DNA of 64,000 bases from Leptodactylus fallax (lineage: Eukaryota; Chordata; Amphibia; Anura; Leptodactylidae), in assembly GCA_947044405.1 (NCBI GenBank), contig CAMRHE010000156.1, forward strand, positions 477,001-541,000, in the 5' to 3' direction. The position numbers and the translations under genes were made by a program. Below, piece by piece: positions 34,872 through 48,686 of the stretch (its first letter is position 1; the number at the start of each line of letters is the position of its first letter). The notes under the pieces were generated by a model. That model ran no database searches. It saw nothing but the letters and a program-made list of their open reading frames with translations, and was not told where the DNA came from.

Positions 34872-36700
34872 TGCTCCCCGTTTGTTAACCCTTTAAGCAT
34901 TTCATGGGAATTAAAACAATATGGAGGTGAAATTTAGACACTTAATTGTTTTTCAATAATACGTTCATTTAGCCCTAAAAAACACATTCACAAGGGGTTA
35001 AATGAGAAAATGCATATCACAGTTTGTTATGCAATTTCTCCCGAGCACAGAAATACCCCTGTAAACTGATGTTTGGGCACATGACAGTGTGCCAAAGGGA
35101 AGGAGCGCCATTGGGCATTTGAAAAGCAGATTTTGCTGGAATAGTTTTCAGGTGCCATGTCTCGTGTGTAGAGCCCCTACAATACAATGGAAACCCTCCA
35201 AAGGTGCCCCCATTTTGGAAACTAAACTCTTCAAGGAATTTATGAAGCTGTATAGTGAGCATTTTGACCCCACTCTGTTTCACAGATTTTATTAACATTG
35301 GGATGTGTAAATGAAAAATTACTAAAACATCACTTTATCACATAAGTTTTCATTTTCACAAGGGGGTAAAGGTAAAGAAGAAAAAGAATCACATTGTTTG
35401 TTAAACAATTTCTCATGAATATGGCAATACTCCATATATGGTCATAATCTGCTGTATGGGTACATGACGGGGCTTGGAATTGAAAGAGTGCTATTTGGAT
35501 TTAGGAGGGCAGATGTGGCTGGAATAGTTTTCAGGTGCCATGTCCCATTTGCAGAGCCCCTAAAGCACCAGTACAATGGAAACCCCTCAAAAGTACCCCA
35601 TTTTAGAAACTACACCTCTCTAAGAATTTCTCAATAGGTATTATCATTTTGAGCCCAAGAGTGCTTCCCAAAATTTAATGTACAAAGTGAAAATTAAAAT
35701 TTTTAAAGAAATGTACCATTTCAATGCCCAATACACTGTTCCCACTTTGTGTCATCAGAGAGACACAATCTTAAAACTATTAAGAGGGTTATTCCAGGTA
35801 CAAAAAGGTTGTATATGTGGGTGTAAACTGTGCTTTTTAGCTTTTGGAGTATGGATTTAGAAGGACTTTCTGGATGCCATGTGGTTTTTGCAGAGCCGTG
35901 GAGGTGCCAGTAAATTGGAATTCCCCAAGAAGTTATCCCACTTTGTAGGGGTAATTTTAGTGTCTTTGCAAACATGACATGGCATTTAAAAACCAACTAT
36001 CTAAATCTGCGCTCCAAAATCACACAGAACTCCTTCACATCTATACCCTGCTGTGTGCCCAAACAGCAGTTTATGCCCACATGTATGACACTGTTGTTGT
36101 CGGAGCACAGGTTTAGATGGTTTGGTTTTTGGACGTCATGCCACTTTCTGGGTGGATTAAAAAAAAAAAAAAATTTGGCATTGCTTTTTAACACTTAAAA
36201 TTTTATGCCCTTCGCCATACAACATAAATACTATGTTACCTTTATTCTATGGGTCGGTATGATACCTAATTTATATAGTTTTTTTTTAAGCGTTACTAAT
36301 TTTGCAGACTAAAAATCCATTTGAGGAAGAAAAAAGCAATTATTTTTGCATTTTTTTGAGAGACATAACATTTTTTTATTGATTGAGTTGGCTGAGGGCT
36401 TATTTTTTCTGGGAAAAGCTATACTTTTTATTACTATATATACTATATCATTTTAGGCTCTATATGATATATTGTTCGCTTTTTATTCAATATTTTGTGA
36501 GATGAGATGGCAAAAAATTATTACTTCTAGAATTTTTTTGTTTTTTCTTTCATTTTGTTTCTCCCGACGTTTACGTGTGGGTTAACTAATTGTTTACTTT
36601 TATTGTACATTTTGTTATGGAGGCGGAGATACTATGTAGTGTTTTATACTGTGTTTTTTATTTCTATACTATATAAGGGAAAAGGGGAATATTATTATTT
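34872..36700 (-). mobile_element. Reverse copy of the TTAA palindromic element, partial
   Basis: Reads as the reverse complement of parts of about 59170-63065, from TTTGTTAACCCTTTAAGCA down to TATATAAGGGAAAAGGGG. Both outer ends are missing. No gene. Confidence 0.75.
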
Positions 36701-36704
36701 CCTG

Positions 36705-37511
36705 GGATCGCTAATTGCAGATAGAATTATCTGAGACTGAGTCTCAATACATCCTGCAACACTCTTATGGGTTCTGCCCCCATCAGACTCCAGGGAAGTC
36801 ATTACAAAATCCTCCCTAGATGGTATCATTCACCAGGTTGGTTATTCCCAACTGTCTAATACTAACAAATGCTGGCGTAGCAACGGTTAGCACGAAAACC
36901 TGAGTCACATCTGGTGGTACTGCCCAGGCATGCGATCATATTGGCTTCAAATCCAGCAAATATTTAGGAACTTATTACCAGCAAACGCCCTTACACCCCA
37001 CACTCAGCTTTTGTTTGTTTTTGCTCATCCTATTATATTGGCTTAATCCAGACCCCCCTCTTTAATGGGTACAAAAAGTAAACCAGATTTCCCAGTTTGA
37101 AGAAATGATTAGCAGCAAAAGTGGCACTCACAGCTCTTACTTTAAGATTTTATGTATAGAACTGCTCTCTTACTGGCTATTTGACCCCTCCTCCTCACCC
37201 ACCCTGGTTTTATTTAGCTCGACTCACCTTTCCCTTTAATCCCTCCCAATTCTTGTGCAGTTCTAGGTGTTACTTGTCTTGGCACATCAGTACCTACTTT
37301 AGAGCAGTTAATATAATATTACTGTATGTTAATCTTAAGATTATTATTTACTCTTAGTTGCTCCCAACGTTAATTGAAATACTGTTCACATGTTATTTAT
37401 TACTGTATACTTGTACAGTGTAGGTATATGTTATTTCTCAAGGATCTGCATATCCAAATATGTGATGTTAAGTGTTATAATATCTCAATAAAATTTGAAT
37501 TGAAAAAAAAA
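36705..37511 (+). pseudogene. L1-type LINE ORF2 C-terminus and 3' end with poly(A)
   Basis: Contains SHIWWYCPGMRSYW (with neighbouring frame breaks), the C-terminal Cys-rich region of L1 ORF2. It then runs to the 3' end CTCAATAAAATTTGAATTG followed by an A run (37501-37511). AATAAA next to the tail is the element polyadenylation signal. Confidence 0.78.
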
Positions 37512-37788
37512 AGAATCATCATTGGATTCAATAATTTCATAATCTTCTTCACTTTTTTGTGACTCATCATGGCAATGGGATATGTCTATGCCCTCACAAT
37601 TCCTAACCGATTCCCCCCTAGTGTCCCTACTAGCACAACTACCAATAGAATACCCCCTGCTACTACTACCTCCACCAACAGTCATGTCTTCCACTTTTGC
37701 CTCCTCTACATCCTAAAAACACTGTCTGATCTCACTCAACTTATCAAGAACATGAAGAAGAGAAAGATTCGGGCTATAAGAAATATCT
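37512..37788 (-). pseudogene. Acidic transposase-like N-terminal segment (as at 11149)
   Basis: The minus strand shows DTRGESVRNCEGIDIS, then DESQKSEEDYEIIESNDDS, aligned with DTRGKSGGGHCEDIE and SKKSGEHNEITESDDS at 11149-11300. The upstream part (LLHVLDKLSEIRQCF) looks coding with one stop. Probably the hAT-like family seen with a finger at 10840. Confidence 0.5.
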
Positions 37789-38447
37789 TGTAAGGTAGTT
37801 GCCAGTTGAGTAATACTTAGTGCTGCTGCTGAAACCTGGGAGGAAGGGAATGACAGAGACAGTGTGTCCTAAACTCGACCCAGCCCTTGTCCCTGCCTAC
37901 TTTTCTCACTGTCCTAATCACAGGAACAACTTGGTGGCAATCCCCACTCTGAATTAGTGTAACACAGAACAGACAAGACAAACAACACAGAAGAGGAGTC
38001 AGCAAGCCAAGGGTCAAAGCCAGAAAGACAAAGCAGTACCAAATCACAATCCAAAAGAGTAGTCACAAGAAAAGCCAAAGGTCAGAAGTCATAATAATAA
38101 TAACAGAAGAGGAAAGAGGAGCTAGCAGGGACAAAGTCTCAGGACAGAATAGCAATAGCCAGCAAACCTGTGTGGGCTGATGACCTGTATATGGGAAGTC
38201 CACGACCTTCCCCAGACTTGATTGGTAGACAAGCTGTCAATCACACAGACAAGGCTAAGATTAACTGTTAGAGGAGCAGAGAGAGACAAGATGCAGGAGA
38301 TGGGTGTGGCTGAAATTCAATTACATAGGACATTGTTCAGACTGAGCAACAAGAACCTTAAGCACGGAATCAAACTGAACATACCTCCTGTGCCGCAGTG
38401 TGTGAGCGGAGGGTGGTGCAGAGACCCGAACATGCAGAGATGTTACA
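37789..38447 (-). mobile_element. Solo LTR, Sushi-like Gypsy family, 659 bp
   Basis: On the minus strand it begins TGTAACATCTCTGCATGTTC and ends CAACTACCTTACA. It aligns along its length with the LTR at 50196-50855. Perfect 5-bp target duplication TATCT (37784-37788, 38448-38452). Confidence 0.92.
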
Positions 38448-38472
38448 TATCTCTCTTAGCAGATTCAACATG

Positions 38473-38567
38473 ACTACTAGAGAATAGGATCTGTGTCCCA
38501 AGTGAAAATAAAAAGAAGATATGGTTGACAGTACAGAAAGACAGCTTTGTAAATTCCATGTTACAAC
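38473..38567 (+). repeat. Diverged partial copy of the exon-like segment at 23856
   Basis: Shares AGAAGAxATGGTTGACAGT and flanking matches with 23853-23940, about 80 percent by eye over 40 bp. It has a stop in the corresponding frame. Confidence 0.45.
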
Positions 38568-39546
38568 TAGAGATGGGTGAACTGATTTGTTACAAACCAG
38601 GTTTCGATCCTAATATTCCAAATTGTTCGGTTGTTAACAAAACTGAACAAATGCAGATTCATCACAAATGAACTAAAATAGCCGACACAACATGCATTGC
38701 GCAGGAAAAATACAGAAGAGTGAGTCAGTGTGACGTTCTAACACCACATAACATCAGCTGACAGACTCTGAGCCAATAGACAGTAATAGGTGGACACCTT
38801 GCAGTGCTTATGTCATATACACTATAAAGTACTATAAGCATGATCACAAGGCATTTGCAGTAATGGTTGAGAAAGAGAAGGATCTGTGATTCATCTCACT
38901 ATATCATACAGAACACAGCTCTGAAAAGCTTACAAATTTGCAAGCAATAGAGCTAGAGAATCAAGTTAGGAATAGTAGGATTTAGTCAGATTTAAGCAAT
39001 TACAGACAGGTTACAGGCAGTGATAGAAATAAAAAGTCAGACAGAGTGAGGGTGCATCTCTGTGCTGTTTGAATTTGACTGCTTCATTCCTGCTCTAATA
39101 TTGAATTACAAGCAAAGGACAGTTAACCCTTTAATTGCCAATATTCTAATCTTGCCTAACACTAGGTTCACACTAGCGTTCAGGTTTCTGTTCTTCAGGT
39201 CCGCTTGGGGACCTGAAAAATGGAAACCCTATCTGTTTCAAAAGCAGTTACCCGAGGAAACTATAGACTATAATGGGGTCCATCGATTTTCCACCCAAAA
39301 TGTGTGAACCTAGTGTAAGATGTACACCTACCACACATTATTACCTAAAAAACTGTTAGGACATGTCAGGTGTTGCCAGAATGTCACACACGTGTCTCCT
39401 CTGTATTTTCATTGCGCATTGCATGTCACAATGACCATTTTATTTCACTTGAGATGAATCACAAAGTATTTGGTTTCATTAAAAGACAAACAATTTGGAC
39501 TATTCAGTTTGAACCCAGCTTGTATTGAATTGGTTCACTCATCTTT
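38568..39546. mobile_element. hAT-type MITE, about 980 bp
   Basis: Left end TAGAGATGGGTGAACTG and right end GGTTCACTCATCTTTA are inverted copies. Flanks TTACAAC and TTACAAT give a near match to an 8-bp target duplication. No transposase. It contains a smaller MITE (39159-39320). Confidence 0.7.
39159..39320. mobile_element. Small MITE nested in the hAT MITE
   Basis: Ends ACACTAGGTTCACACTAG and AATGTGTGAACCTAGTGT form 15-bp terminal inverted repeats. Amphibian hAT-like ends; target duplication not clear. Confidence 0.65.
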
Positions 39547-39721
39547 ACAATGCTGCACAGGAGTGAAGCTGTGCTAGTTCATGAGAGCTCATGAAGGCTG
39601 CAGCATCCTGAAATCATAAAATTTAAAGTACATCTAGTGTGATTTACTAAGAGGGACACTCCAACAGGAGGAAATGGTTGGAAACTGCACATCTTAGTTC
39701 TAAAAATGCAACATTTTTAAC
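39547..39721. other. Short spacer
   Basis: No gene or repeat recognised. Confidence 0.4.
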
Positions 39722-40222
39722 TTTTTTTTTTTTGAACGTATATTTTATTAAGGATTTTCAGAATATTCAAAATACAGTGCAAACTTGATAAAAATCACGA
39801 GAAATCAAATTACAGTAAAGGACATGGGGGGAGAGAGGGAAAGGGAGGAGAGGGAATGAATGGTAGTCGAGCTTGTGGTGGGCTGGTGTTGAGAGGGGGG
39901 GAGAAGGTAGAGGAAGAAGGGTGGAGGGGGGAGGATAGGTAGGACAGGGAGCGAAGTTAGGTTAGGGGTGGAGGGACATTGGTAACAGTATATGTTACAT
40001 AATCAACAATTAAAGATAACAAAACAGTGATCCAATAGACTGAATGAACATAAATCAAGAATAATGCATGTGAGATTCCATTAAATGTTAATCAGAATAG
40101 TAATCAGCAGTTAATAGTGTGGTACCAGTACAGCTGATAAGTACTAACACAAAATCAACACTCAACCTGACCACGTTATTCATTTTCCCCATAAACCCTT
40201 AAAGGCCTGAGTGTTGCCCAGT

Positions 40223-41035
40223 CTACACGATAGCAGGTGTTCCATAGTACAATTGAATGTGAGTGACTGCTCTAGTTATTTTAGGTATACAGGGAAGGTC
40301 CGGGTTTTTCCATAAGTGGGCAACCTTAGATCTAGTAATGGTCAAGACATGGAAAATGACACATTGATCATCAAGAGGTAGCATGTCAATACCCAGTGAA
40401 AGCAGAGCCACATGCGGTCCCCAAGGAAACGGATACTGAATGATAGTGCATAATAGGTTATAAATCTGGTTCCATAGTTGCTTAAGTCGAGGACATGACC
40501 ACCATATACAAGTACATCTCAATAAAGTAGAATATTTTTGAAACGTTCATTCATTTCAGTAATACAATTCATAATCAGCAGTCTTCCATGATTGTGTGTC
40601 CTACTGAACCAGACTGAGGGACCATTTAAAGGCTTAGGAAACCTTGGCAGGTGACACACTGAATTTACAATACTGAACTTTTTTACAATACTCAAATTTT
40701 TTTAGATTTGGGTTTTCATTACCTGTAATCCATAATCAACATTTACAGAAATAAAACACTTGAAATAGAACACTCTGTGTGTAAAGAATCTAGAAAATAT
40801 AGGAGGTCACTTTTTTAAATTTAATTACTGAAAGAAATAAACGTTTCAAAGATATTCTAATTTATTGAGATGCACCTGTATATAGAAGGGGGCCAATTTC
40901 CAGACTGCATCTCCAGCAGGTTTTGGAAGCTGTGGGAAAATAAGTGCTAGTCTAGCCGGGGTATAGTACCATCTACTTGAGGTCGTGCAACTGAGCATGC
41001 AGGATAGAAATTTGTTTAGACCTATCAGGGCACGG
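40223..41035 (-). pseudogene. L1 ORF2 C-terminal region, interrupted by a MITE
   Basis: Shows RWYYTPARLALIFPQLPKPA before the MITE, and WWSCPRLKQLWNQIY then PHVALLSLGI after it. These are adjacent parts of the L1 ORF2 C-terminus. The RT catalytic core that should precede them is deleted. Confidence 0.78.
40509..40878. mobile_element. Mariner-type MITE, 370 bp
   Basis: Ends CAAGTACATCTCAATAAAG and its mirror CTTATTGAGATGCACCTG-like (right end TTTATTGAGATGCACCTG), inverted over about 50 bp. Flanked by TA (40507-40508, 40879-40880). No coding region. Confidence 0.9.
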
Positions 41036-41045
41036 TGAGACCTTA

Positions 41046-42014
41046 TTAAGTCTGTGTAGGTATTCTAACTGGGTATGTCCTGTTCCTGTTGCAGTCTCTG
41101 TTTTTTAGAATGGGAAGCTTGCTGAATAAAGTGGCCTCTCATGGAAACGTTGTGGGCACTCACCTGGTTGTTATCATTAAATTTAAAGTATTCTGATAAA
41201 GCTAAGGAAGTGGCTGGTGCATATTTAGGGTGCTGTAATATATAATTATTAAGTCTCCAAACTGAATCAGGGTGAGAAGAATATTGTTCTTGTACCACAA
41301 TGGAGACCGATGCATGATCAGACCACGTCAGAATGCCGATATCAGATGAGCTAGCCCTCTGAAGAATGGACCTGTCCACCAGAGCATAATCAACCCTGGT
41401 ATACACCTGGTGTGGATTGGAGTAAAAAGTATAATCTAGTTCTGAGGGATGCTGATGTCTCCATACATCAAAAAGCTGGTGGGACTGTAGAATATTGACT
41501 ATAGGGGTAGGTTCTGACATCGTCTGAGGAGCAGTGGAACCCATCTAGGGGCAGAGTACCTTATTAAAATTTCCCAGTATCATTACATGGCCCTTGGCCA
41601 CTTCTTCTATCCGTGACAGAACCATACGAAGAAATTGCAACTGCCTCTTGTTGGGGGTCATTCAATTGAGACTAGAGTATATTGAACATTATTAATATGA
41701 CACACCAGGATAACATATCTCCCCTCTTCATCAGTGATCTCTTGGTCAATAGTAAAGACCAATGTGTCCCTAACAAGTATTGCCACTCCACATTTTTTAC
41801 ATACTGAGTGGGAAAAGACTTGAGCTGTGTAACGCTTGTGGTGAAGTCGAGGAGCATCCTCCCGATTCAAGTGTGGCATCTGGAGACAAATTATGTCAGA
41901 GTTGGAGGTTCTCGACTCCTTCCACGGTGCCGCTCTTTTGTATGGGGAATTCAAGCCTTTAACATTTAAAGATAATACCTTAAATCCCATGGATACCAGT
42001 CCAGTGGTCTGCAA
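41046..42014 (-). pseudogene. L1 ORF2 endonuclease domain, broken
   Basis: Frame 42014-41658 has VLSLNVKGLNSPYKR (Asn motif) and IICLQMPHL, where the usual Glu of QETHL is changed. Frame 41544-41065 has VDYALVDRS and TWSDHASVSIV (SDH motif). Between them ILGNFN replaces the catalytic GDFN, with a stop and frameshift. Endonuclease activity would be lost. Confidence 0.8.
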
Positions 42015-42140
42015 GGGTTGGCGTGTCTACAGGAAATGTGGAGTGCAATGCTGAGTACCACTTGGTGCACAGAAGCCACCTTGCATTAGCATTGATCAAA
42101 AAGGAGTCTACTGGAAGAACATAAGGCAAACAATAAAATA

Positions 42141-43777
<1,637 letters not shown>

Positions 43778-44060
43778 AAAAAAAAAAAAAAAAAAAACAA
43801 ACGGGGGAAAACACAAAGAATATATCACAGGTGGGTACTCCCAGAAAACTGGGGGGAAAAAATGTGGATGGAAGGGTACCCAATATGTGCCTGACCAGTC
43901 AGTACTCACATCACTATCCCACCCAGCACACAGCCAAAGTGTGCCTGGTAGGAGGGTGGGCGTTTAGGAGGACCACTCAGGCAGAGGGCCAGATGCCCCC
44001 CCCCCAAATACCCCGCTAGAAATATATAAATCAAGGGTAGAGAAATAGAGACATGAAAAA

Positions 44061-44400
44061 GGATCAATCCTTAGGGTGCTTGGGGTGCCTCCTCCCCTTC
44101 TGTACGGTCACCCATTCTTCTGCCACAGTAGGAGGTGAATATCACCTCCCTGGTGAGACATTGTGATGCAATTTGCAGGCCCAATTCATGACACATCTTG
44201 AGAGTTCCTTCAGGAGTGTTGGCTGCCACCTTGGAACCATTGTAAGAAATTATAAGGCGAACCGTAAATCCCCATTTGTACTGAATGCCATTGGAGTGCA
44301 GGGCTCTTGTAATCGCAGCAAATGTCCGCCTGCAGGCCATAGTAGCTGCTGACAGATCCGGAAATAGGGTAATTCTTTAAAACATTCTGGCAAAGTGTGG
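44061..44400 (-). pseudogene. L1 ORF1 C-terminal domain
   Basis: Minus strand: LFPDLSAATMACRRTFAAIT then ALHSNGIQYKWGFTVRLII and ANTPEGTLKM, the C-terminal nucleic-acid-binding domain of L1 ORF1. The RNA-recognition domain before it is missing at about 44400. Confidence 0.78.
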
Positions 44401-44999
44401 GGAAAATTCTAAATCCTTATCAAATCATGACATCACCGATCGTCTGAAACAAAATAAGATTAGTTTTATTTGTTAACAAATAGGAATACACACACACATA
44501 GCATGCAAGCTATAGTGTGTCTTCTCCTTGACTTCCCATAGGCACCGATTTTTATACCTTACAGGTCACATGAACATGGGTTGGCTTCTTTCACAATATG
44601 CGGAAACATATGGTAATATAACCTACAACAAAACAGGAAACAGACAGGCCTTAACTATCCTTAACTCCATAAAAAAACAATGACTATACGTTCAGTTCTA
44701 CCTAGATAATAAAACCCAAAACTACACACAGGTCAAAGGAGCTGAATGGAGAGGGGATATCGCTGAGGCCAAAGAGGCTGGACTACTAGCTGATGATGAC
44801 AGCAGAGTAAGTGCATCAGAGTCCTCTAGTAAAGTACTCACTGTGCCCTGTTACATAACTGCTGGTAAGGCCTTCTATGCTGCAGAGTGGGAAGTGCGAG
44901 CGCCATTTTGGAGAGATTCTGTCATAGCTGCAGGGAAGAATTTCGTCAGTTTTAGTCAGTTTTCGTCAGTTTTCGTCAGTTTTATTCACTTCTTCTTCC
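44401..44999. other. Unclassified sequence between L1 ORF1 and 5' UTR
   Basis: No frame recognised. Possibly an old LTR fragment (44440-44760). An 11-bp repeat TTTTCGTCAGT occurs four times at 44942-44990. Confidence 0.4.
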
Positions 45000-45175
45000 T
45001 GCTGTGAATCCTTGCTGGCAGGAGCACTCCAGGAGGATCCGTGACTAAAATTAGCCCGACAGGGCAAGTGAAAGCCGGTGTGTGCCTCTAAAAGAACCGA
45101 TAGACCGCGGAGCTCTGGAGCTAAGTGTCCGACTCCATGCAATGCTAGGCCACGCCCTATTTTTAACTTAAACTA

Positions 45176-45850
45176 GGCACTAAGATGCTGTATATAAAAA
45201 AAATATTTTTCAGTGTCAGTTGACCATAGCCTTCACACTGATCTTGCATTAAATTCTATAAAAACCTTAAGATTGTATATCAAACTATGTATACAGTATA
45301 GCTGTATGTATTTTATGATATCCAAACTGCCTAGCAATGGAAAAACAAAGAAAACTCTAAATTAATTTTAGGTTTAAGATATAAGCTTATAGCAACAAGA
45401 ATATTACCTGCATGAGTATGAGTACTGAAGTCTGTCACATTCATTTGCCCTCGTCCCTTCCTTCAGTGTAACCTTTACTTAATAAAATATATGACTCATT
45501 TTTATGAAGCTGTTTCTAAAACCAATAATGTAATATATTGGGATTTGCTAATATGAACTGGAACAAAGCTGGTAACACAGTACATATTGCAATGTAGAAC
45601 TTCACTAACTCAATATTATTTTCCAATAAGAACAAACATGTTTTGTTGACTCAAGCCATCTCTTGTTTACATTTTATTAACTGAATTGTACTGAACAGAT
45701 TACTGCCTACTTTTCTTAATCCTTGACATATTCCTTGAAACGCTTATTGATGTTCTTATAAGTATTACTTCTTTATTCTACTTTATGCACAGTGTTCTAC
45801 ATTCTAGAAAAATAATCTACTTATTAACTTCTGCAGATATCTATAGAATG
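45176..45850. other. AT-rich non-coding DNA
   Basis: Nothing recognised. Confidence 0.5.
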
Positions 45851-46223
45851 TTTAAAGCGGACCTTTTATCATCCTCACCAATGTTATTTCTTTGCATCCT
45901 TCAATAGGTGCAGCTCCACTGATTTCGGTGCAGTTGGAATTTTTTATCTAGCTTTTATTGTTCTTGAGCAATCATTTCTACTTTCACACCAAATATGCTA
46001 ATTAGTTCTCTACTGTCAGGTGGTTGGTCCCTGTCTGTCTGCTCCACTCAGTGACCATCTACCTGCCAGTAGAGAGCCTGATTAGTATATTAGATGCTAA
46101 AACTAATAGCACTAACAGTCGGGGATAGAGAAAATATTCCAACTGTACTGGAAGCGGTCAAGAAAGCCTATTTGAGGATACAAAAAGTTGGAGCTGATGG
46201 AGGTGGTGAAAGGTTTTCTTTAA
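45851..46223. mobile_element. TTAA-type MITE, about 370 bp
   Basis: Left end TTAAAGCGGACCTTTTATCA and right end GGTGAAAGGTTTTCTTTAA are mirror-like. Inner pairs include CAGTTGGAA and TTCCAACTG. TTAA at both borders suggests a piggyBac- or Kolobok-type mover. The open frame across 46094-46384 is coincidental to this structure. Confidence 0.65.
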
Positions 46224-47267
46224 GTACAATAAATAATCTCAATATTAAATCATCAACATATATGGAGTTCTTTCATAGTGATCTGGTGGAAGTTAAATGG
46301 CAAAAATCAGGGTCAGCTATTAGGGTTAGATCCATGAGACATGCCTTCAATGAGGGCTTTGGATTCTTTGCTGAGGAAAGGTGAATGGGAACTGTTGTGA
46401 ATAAGATTCATCAACAGTGTTCTAATTGTTTGGATGGGTCCTAAGCAGGAATTTAATGAATCTGTTATTATTCTGAATCAGAATAATATTGGCCTCTTTT
46501 TTTACATCAGAGATCCATAACAACAGAATCAAATTTCTGACAGAAGGGCGGCTTCACACTTCAATGTATCGTAAGTCCACTGCCATGAATAGTCTTGTAT
46601 CATGGGATAGCTTCTAAGGGACAGTACCTGCAGGCTCACAGAAACTGTTCCACGATTAGAGTAGTACGTGGGGCAGCAAAAGATCTAAGAGACAGATTTA
46701 CCAACAGAGGATACCCATATTAGGTAATTAGGACAGCGTTCCAACATTCTCTATCCCATAATAGAGATGAGCTAATTAATACAAGGCAAACTGAATCACA
46801 AGATAACAAACCAAGGATCATAATCACAAAAGTAAAAAAAAAGTTCCAGTATCAAACGACAAACCAATCCAAAAATCTGAAATTTCTTAAAAATTAACTT
46901 TTAATATCCATCAGTTAAAAAGAGTAACAAGGAGTTACAAAAAATCCCAGATCCATTTGTTTACGCGTTTCAGGGTGTGTTGCCCCTTAGTCATAGCATA
47001 ACAAGAATCAGGTACAAACTGAATTTAAAACCCAAAAAACAATGGATCCCACTCCTCAACAAGTTTAACCCTAATGCATTTGAATCAAAAAATTAATCAC
47101 AATCAAAATGCAATTACAATGTACCTGTTCACTAGGTGGGTTTTCGTAGGGCTGCTACATTATACTCTGTATATGGTTACATTTTCTGTGATATATTTAT
47201 TACCTGTGGCATTGTTTGTAGATTTACCTGTATTGGCTATTATAGCTTGTTTACATATATATGTATA
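46224..47267. other. Non-coding DNA with transposon scraps
   Basis: No gene. A hAT-like end TAGAGATGAGCTAATTAATAC lies at 46766. A motif TTTACGCGTTTCAGGG at 46960 recalls other amphibian repeats. Confidence 0.45.
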
Positions 47268-48522
47268 CAGTGGGGGAAAAAAGTATTTAGTCAGCCACCA
47301 ATTGTGCAAGTTCTCCCACTTAAAAAGATGAGAGAGGCCTGTAATTGACATCATAGATAGACCTCAACTATGAGAGACAAAATGAGAAAACCAATCCAGA
47401 AAATCACATTGTCTGATTTTTAAATAATTTATTTCCAAATTATGGTGGAAAATATGTATTTGGTCACCTACAAACAAGCAAGATTTCTGGATCTCACAGA
47501 CCTGTAACTTCTTCTTTAAGAGGCTCCTCTGTCCTCCACTCATTACCTGTAGTAATGGCACCTGTTTGAAATTGTTATCAGTATAAAAGACACCTGTCCA
47601 CAACCTCAGTCACACTCCAAACTCCACTATGGTGAAGATCAAAGAGCTGTGGAAGGACATCAGAAACAAAATTGTAGACCTGCACTAGGCTGGGAAGACT
47701 GAATCTGCAATACGCAAGCAACTTGGTGTGAAGAAATCAAATCTGGGAGCAATAATTAGAAAATGGAAGACATACAAGACCACTGATAATCTCCCTCGAT
47801 CAGGGGCTCCACGCAAGATCTCACCCCGTGGGGTCAAAATGATCACAAGAACGGTGAGCAAAAATCCCAGAACCACACGGGGGGACCTAGTGAATGACCT
47901 GCAGAAAGCTGGGGATAACGTAACAAAGGCTACCGTCAGTAACACACTATGCCGCCAGGGACTCAGATCCTGCAGTGCCAGACGTCTCCCCCTGCTTAAG
48001 CCAGTACATATCCGGGCCCGTCTGAAGTTTATTAGAGAGCATTTGGATGTTCCAGAAGAGTATTTGGAGAATGTCATATGGTCAGATGAAACCAAAGTAG
48101 AGCTGTTTGGTAGAAACACAACTCGTCGTGTTTGGAGGAGAGTGAATGCTGAGTTGCATCCAAAGAACACCATACCTACTGTGAAACATGGGGGTGGCAA
48201 CATCATGCTTTGGGGCTATTTCTCTGCAAAGGGACCAGGACAACTGATCCGTGTACATGAAAGAATGAATGGGGCCCTGTATCGTGAGATTTTGAGTGCA
48301 AACCTCTTTCCATCAGCAAGGGCATTGAAGATGAAACCTAGCTGGGTATTTCAGAATGACAATGATCCCAAGCACACCGCCAGGGCAACGAAGGAGTGGC
48401 TTCGTAAGAAGCATTTCAAGATTCTGGAGTGGCCTAGCCAGTCTCCAGATCTCAACCCCATAGAAAACCTTTGGAGGGAGTTGAAAGCATGTGTTGCCCA
48501 GCGACAGCACCAAAACATCACT
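47268..48522 (+). mobile_element. Tc1/mariner family E, 3' end lost
   Basis: Left end CAGTGGGGGAAAAAAGTATT after TA (47266-47267). The transposase follows. At about 48522 it is replaced by the end of a Gypsy LTR, so the right terminal repeat is missing. Confidence 0.9.
47632..48522 (+). pseudogene. Tc1 transposase family E, C-terminus replaced
   Basis: Starts MVKIKELWKDIRNKIV at 47632. A TAG at 47686 (after KIVDLH) interrupts it, and it is then open from 47728. DNA-binding helices and linker [10 protein letters not shown] are visible. All three catalytic residues are visible ([32 protein letters not shown]). At HQNITKA it runs into LTR sequence and continues open to 48618 with foreign residues. 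A normal C-terminal 25 or so residues are lost. Confidence 0.87.
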
Positions 48523-48686
48523 AAGGCCAGTGGGGGGTTTTCAGCTTTAAGGCTCACTGTCTTGTTGTGCCCCTCCCACCAGGGTTCTCCAGCAGCTACT
48601 GGGGAATCACTCCTCTAGTGATTCCCTTACAGAATAACCAGCCCAAAAAAAAATTACCTTCTGCCATTTCTTCCCTCCAGATCAGC

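Noticed and set aside
46094..46384. 96-residue frame (RFSLSTINNLNIKSS)
   Set aside because: It starts inside a TTAA MITE and runs into unrelated DNA; no domain, no homologue seen.
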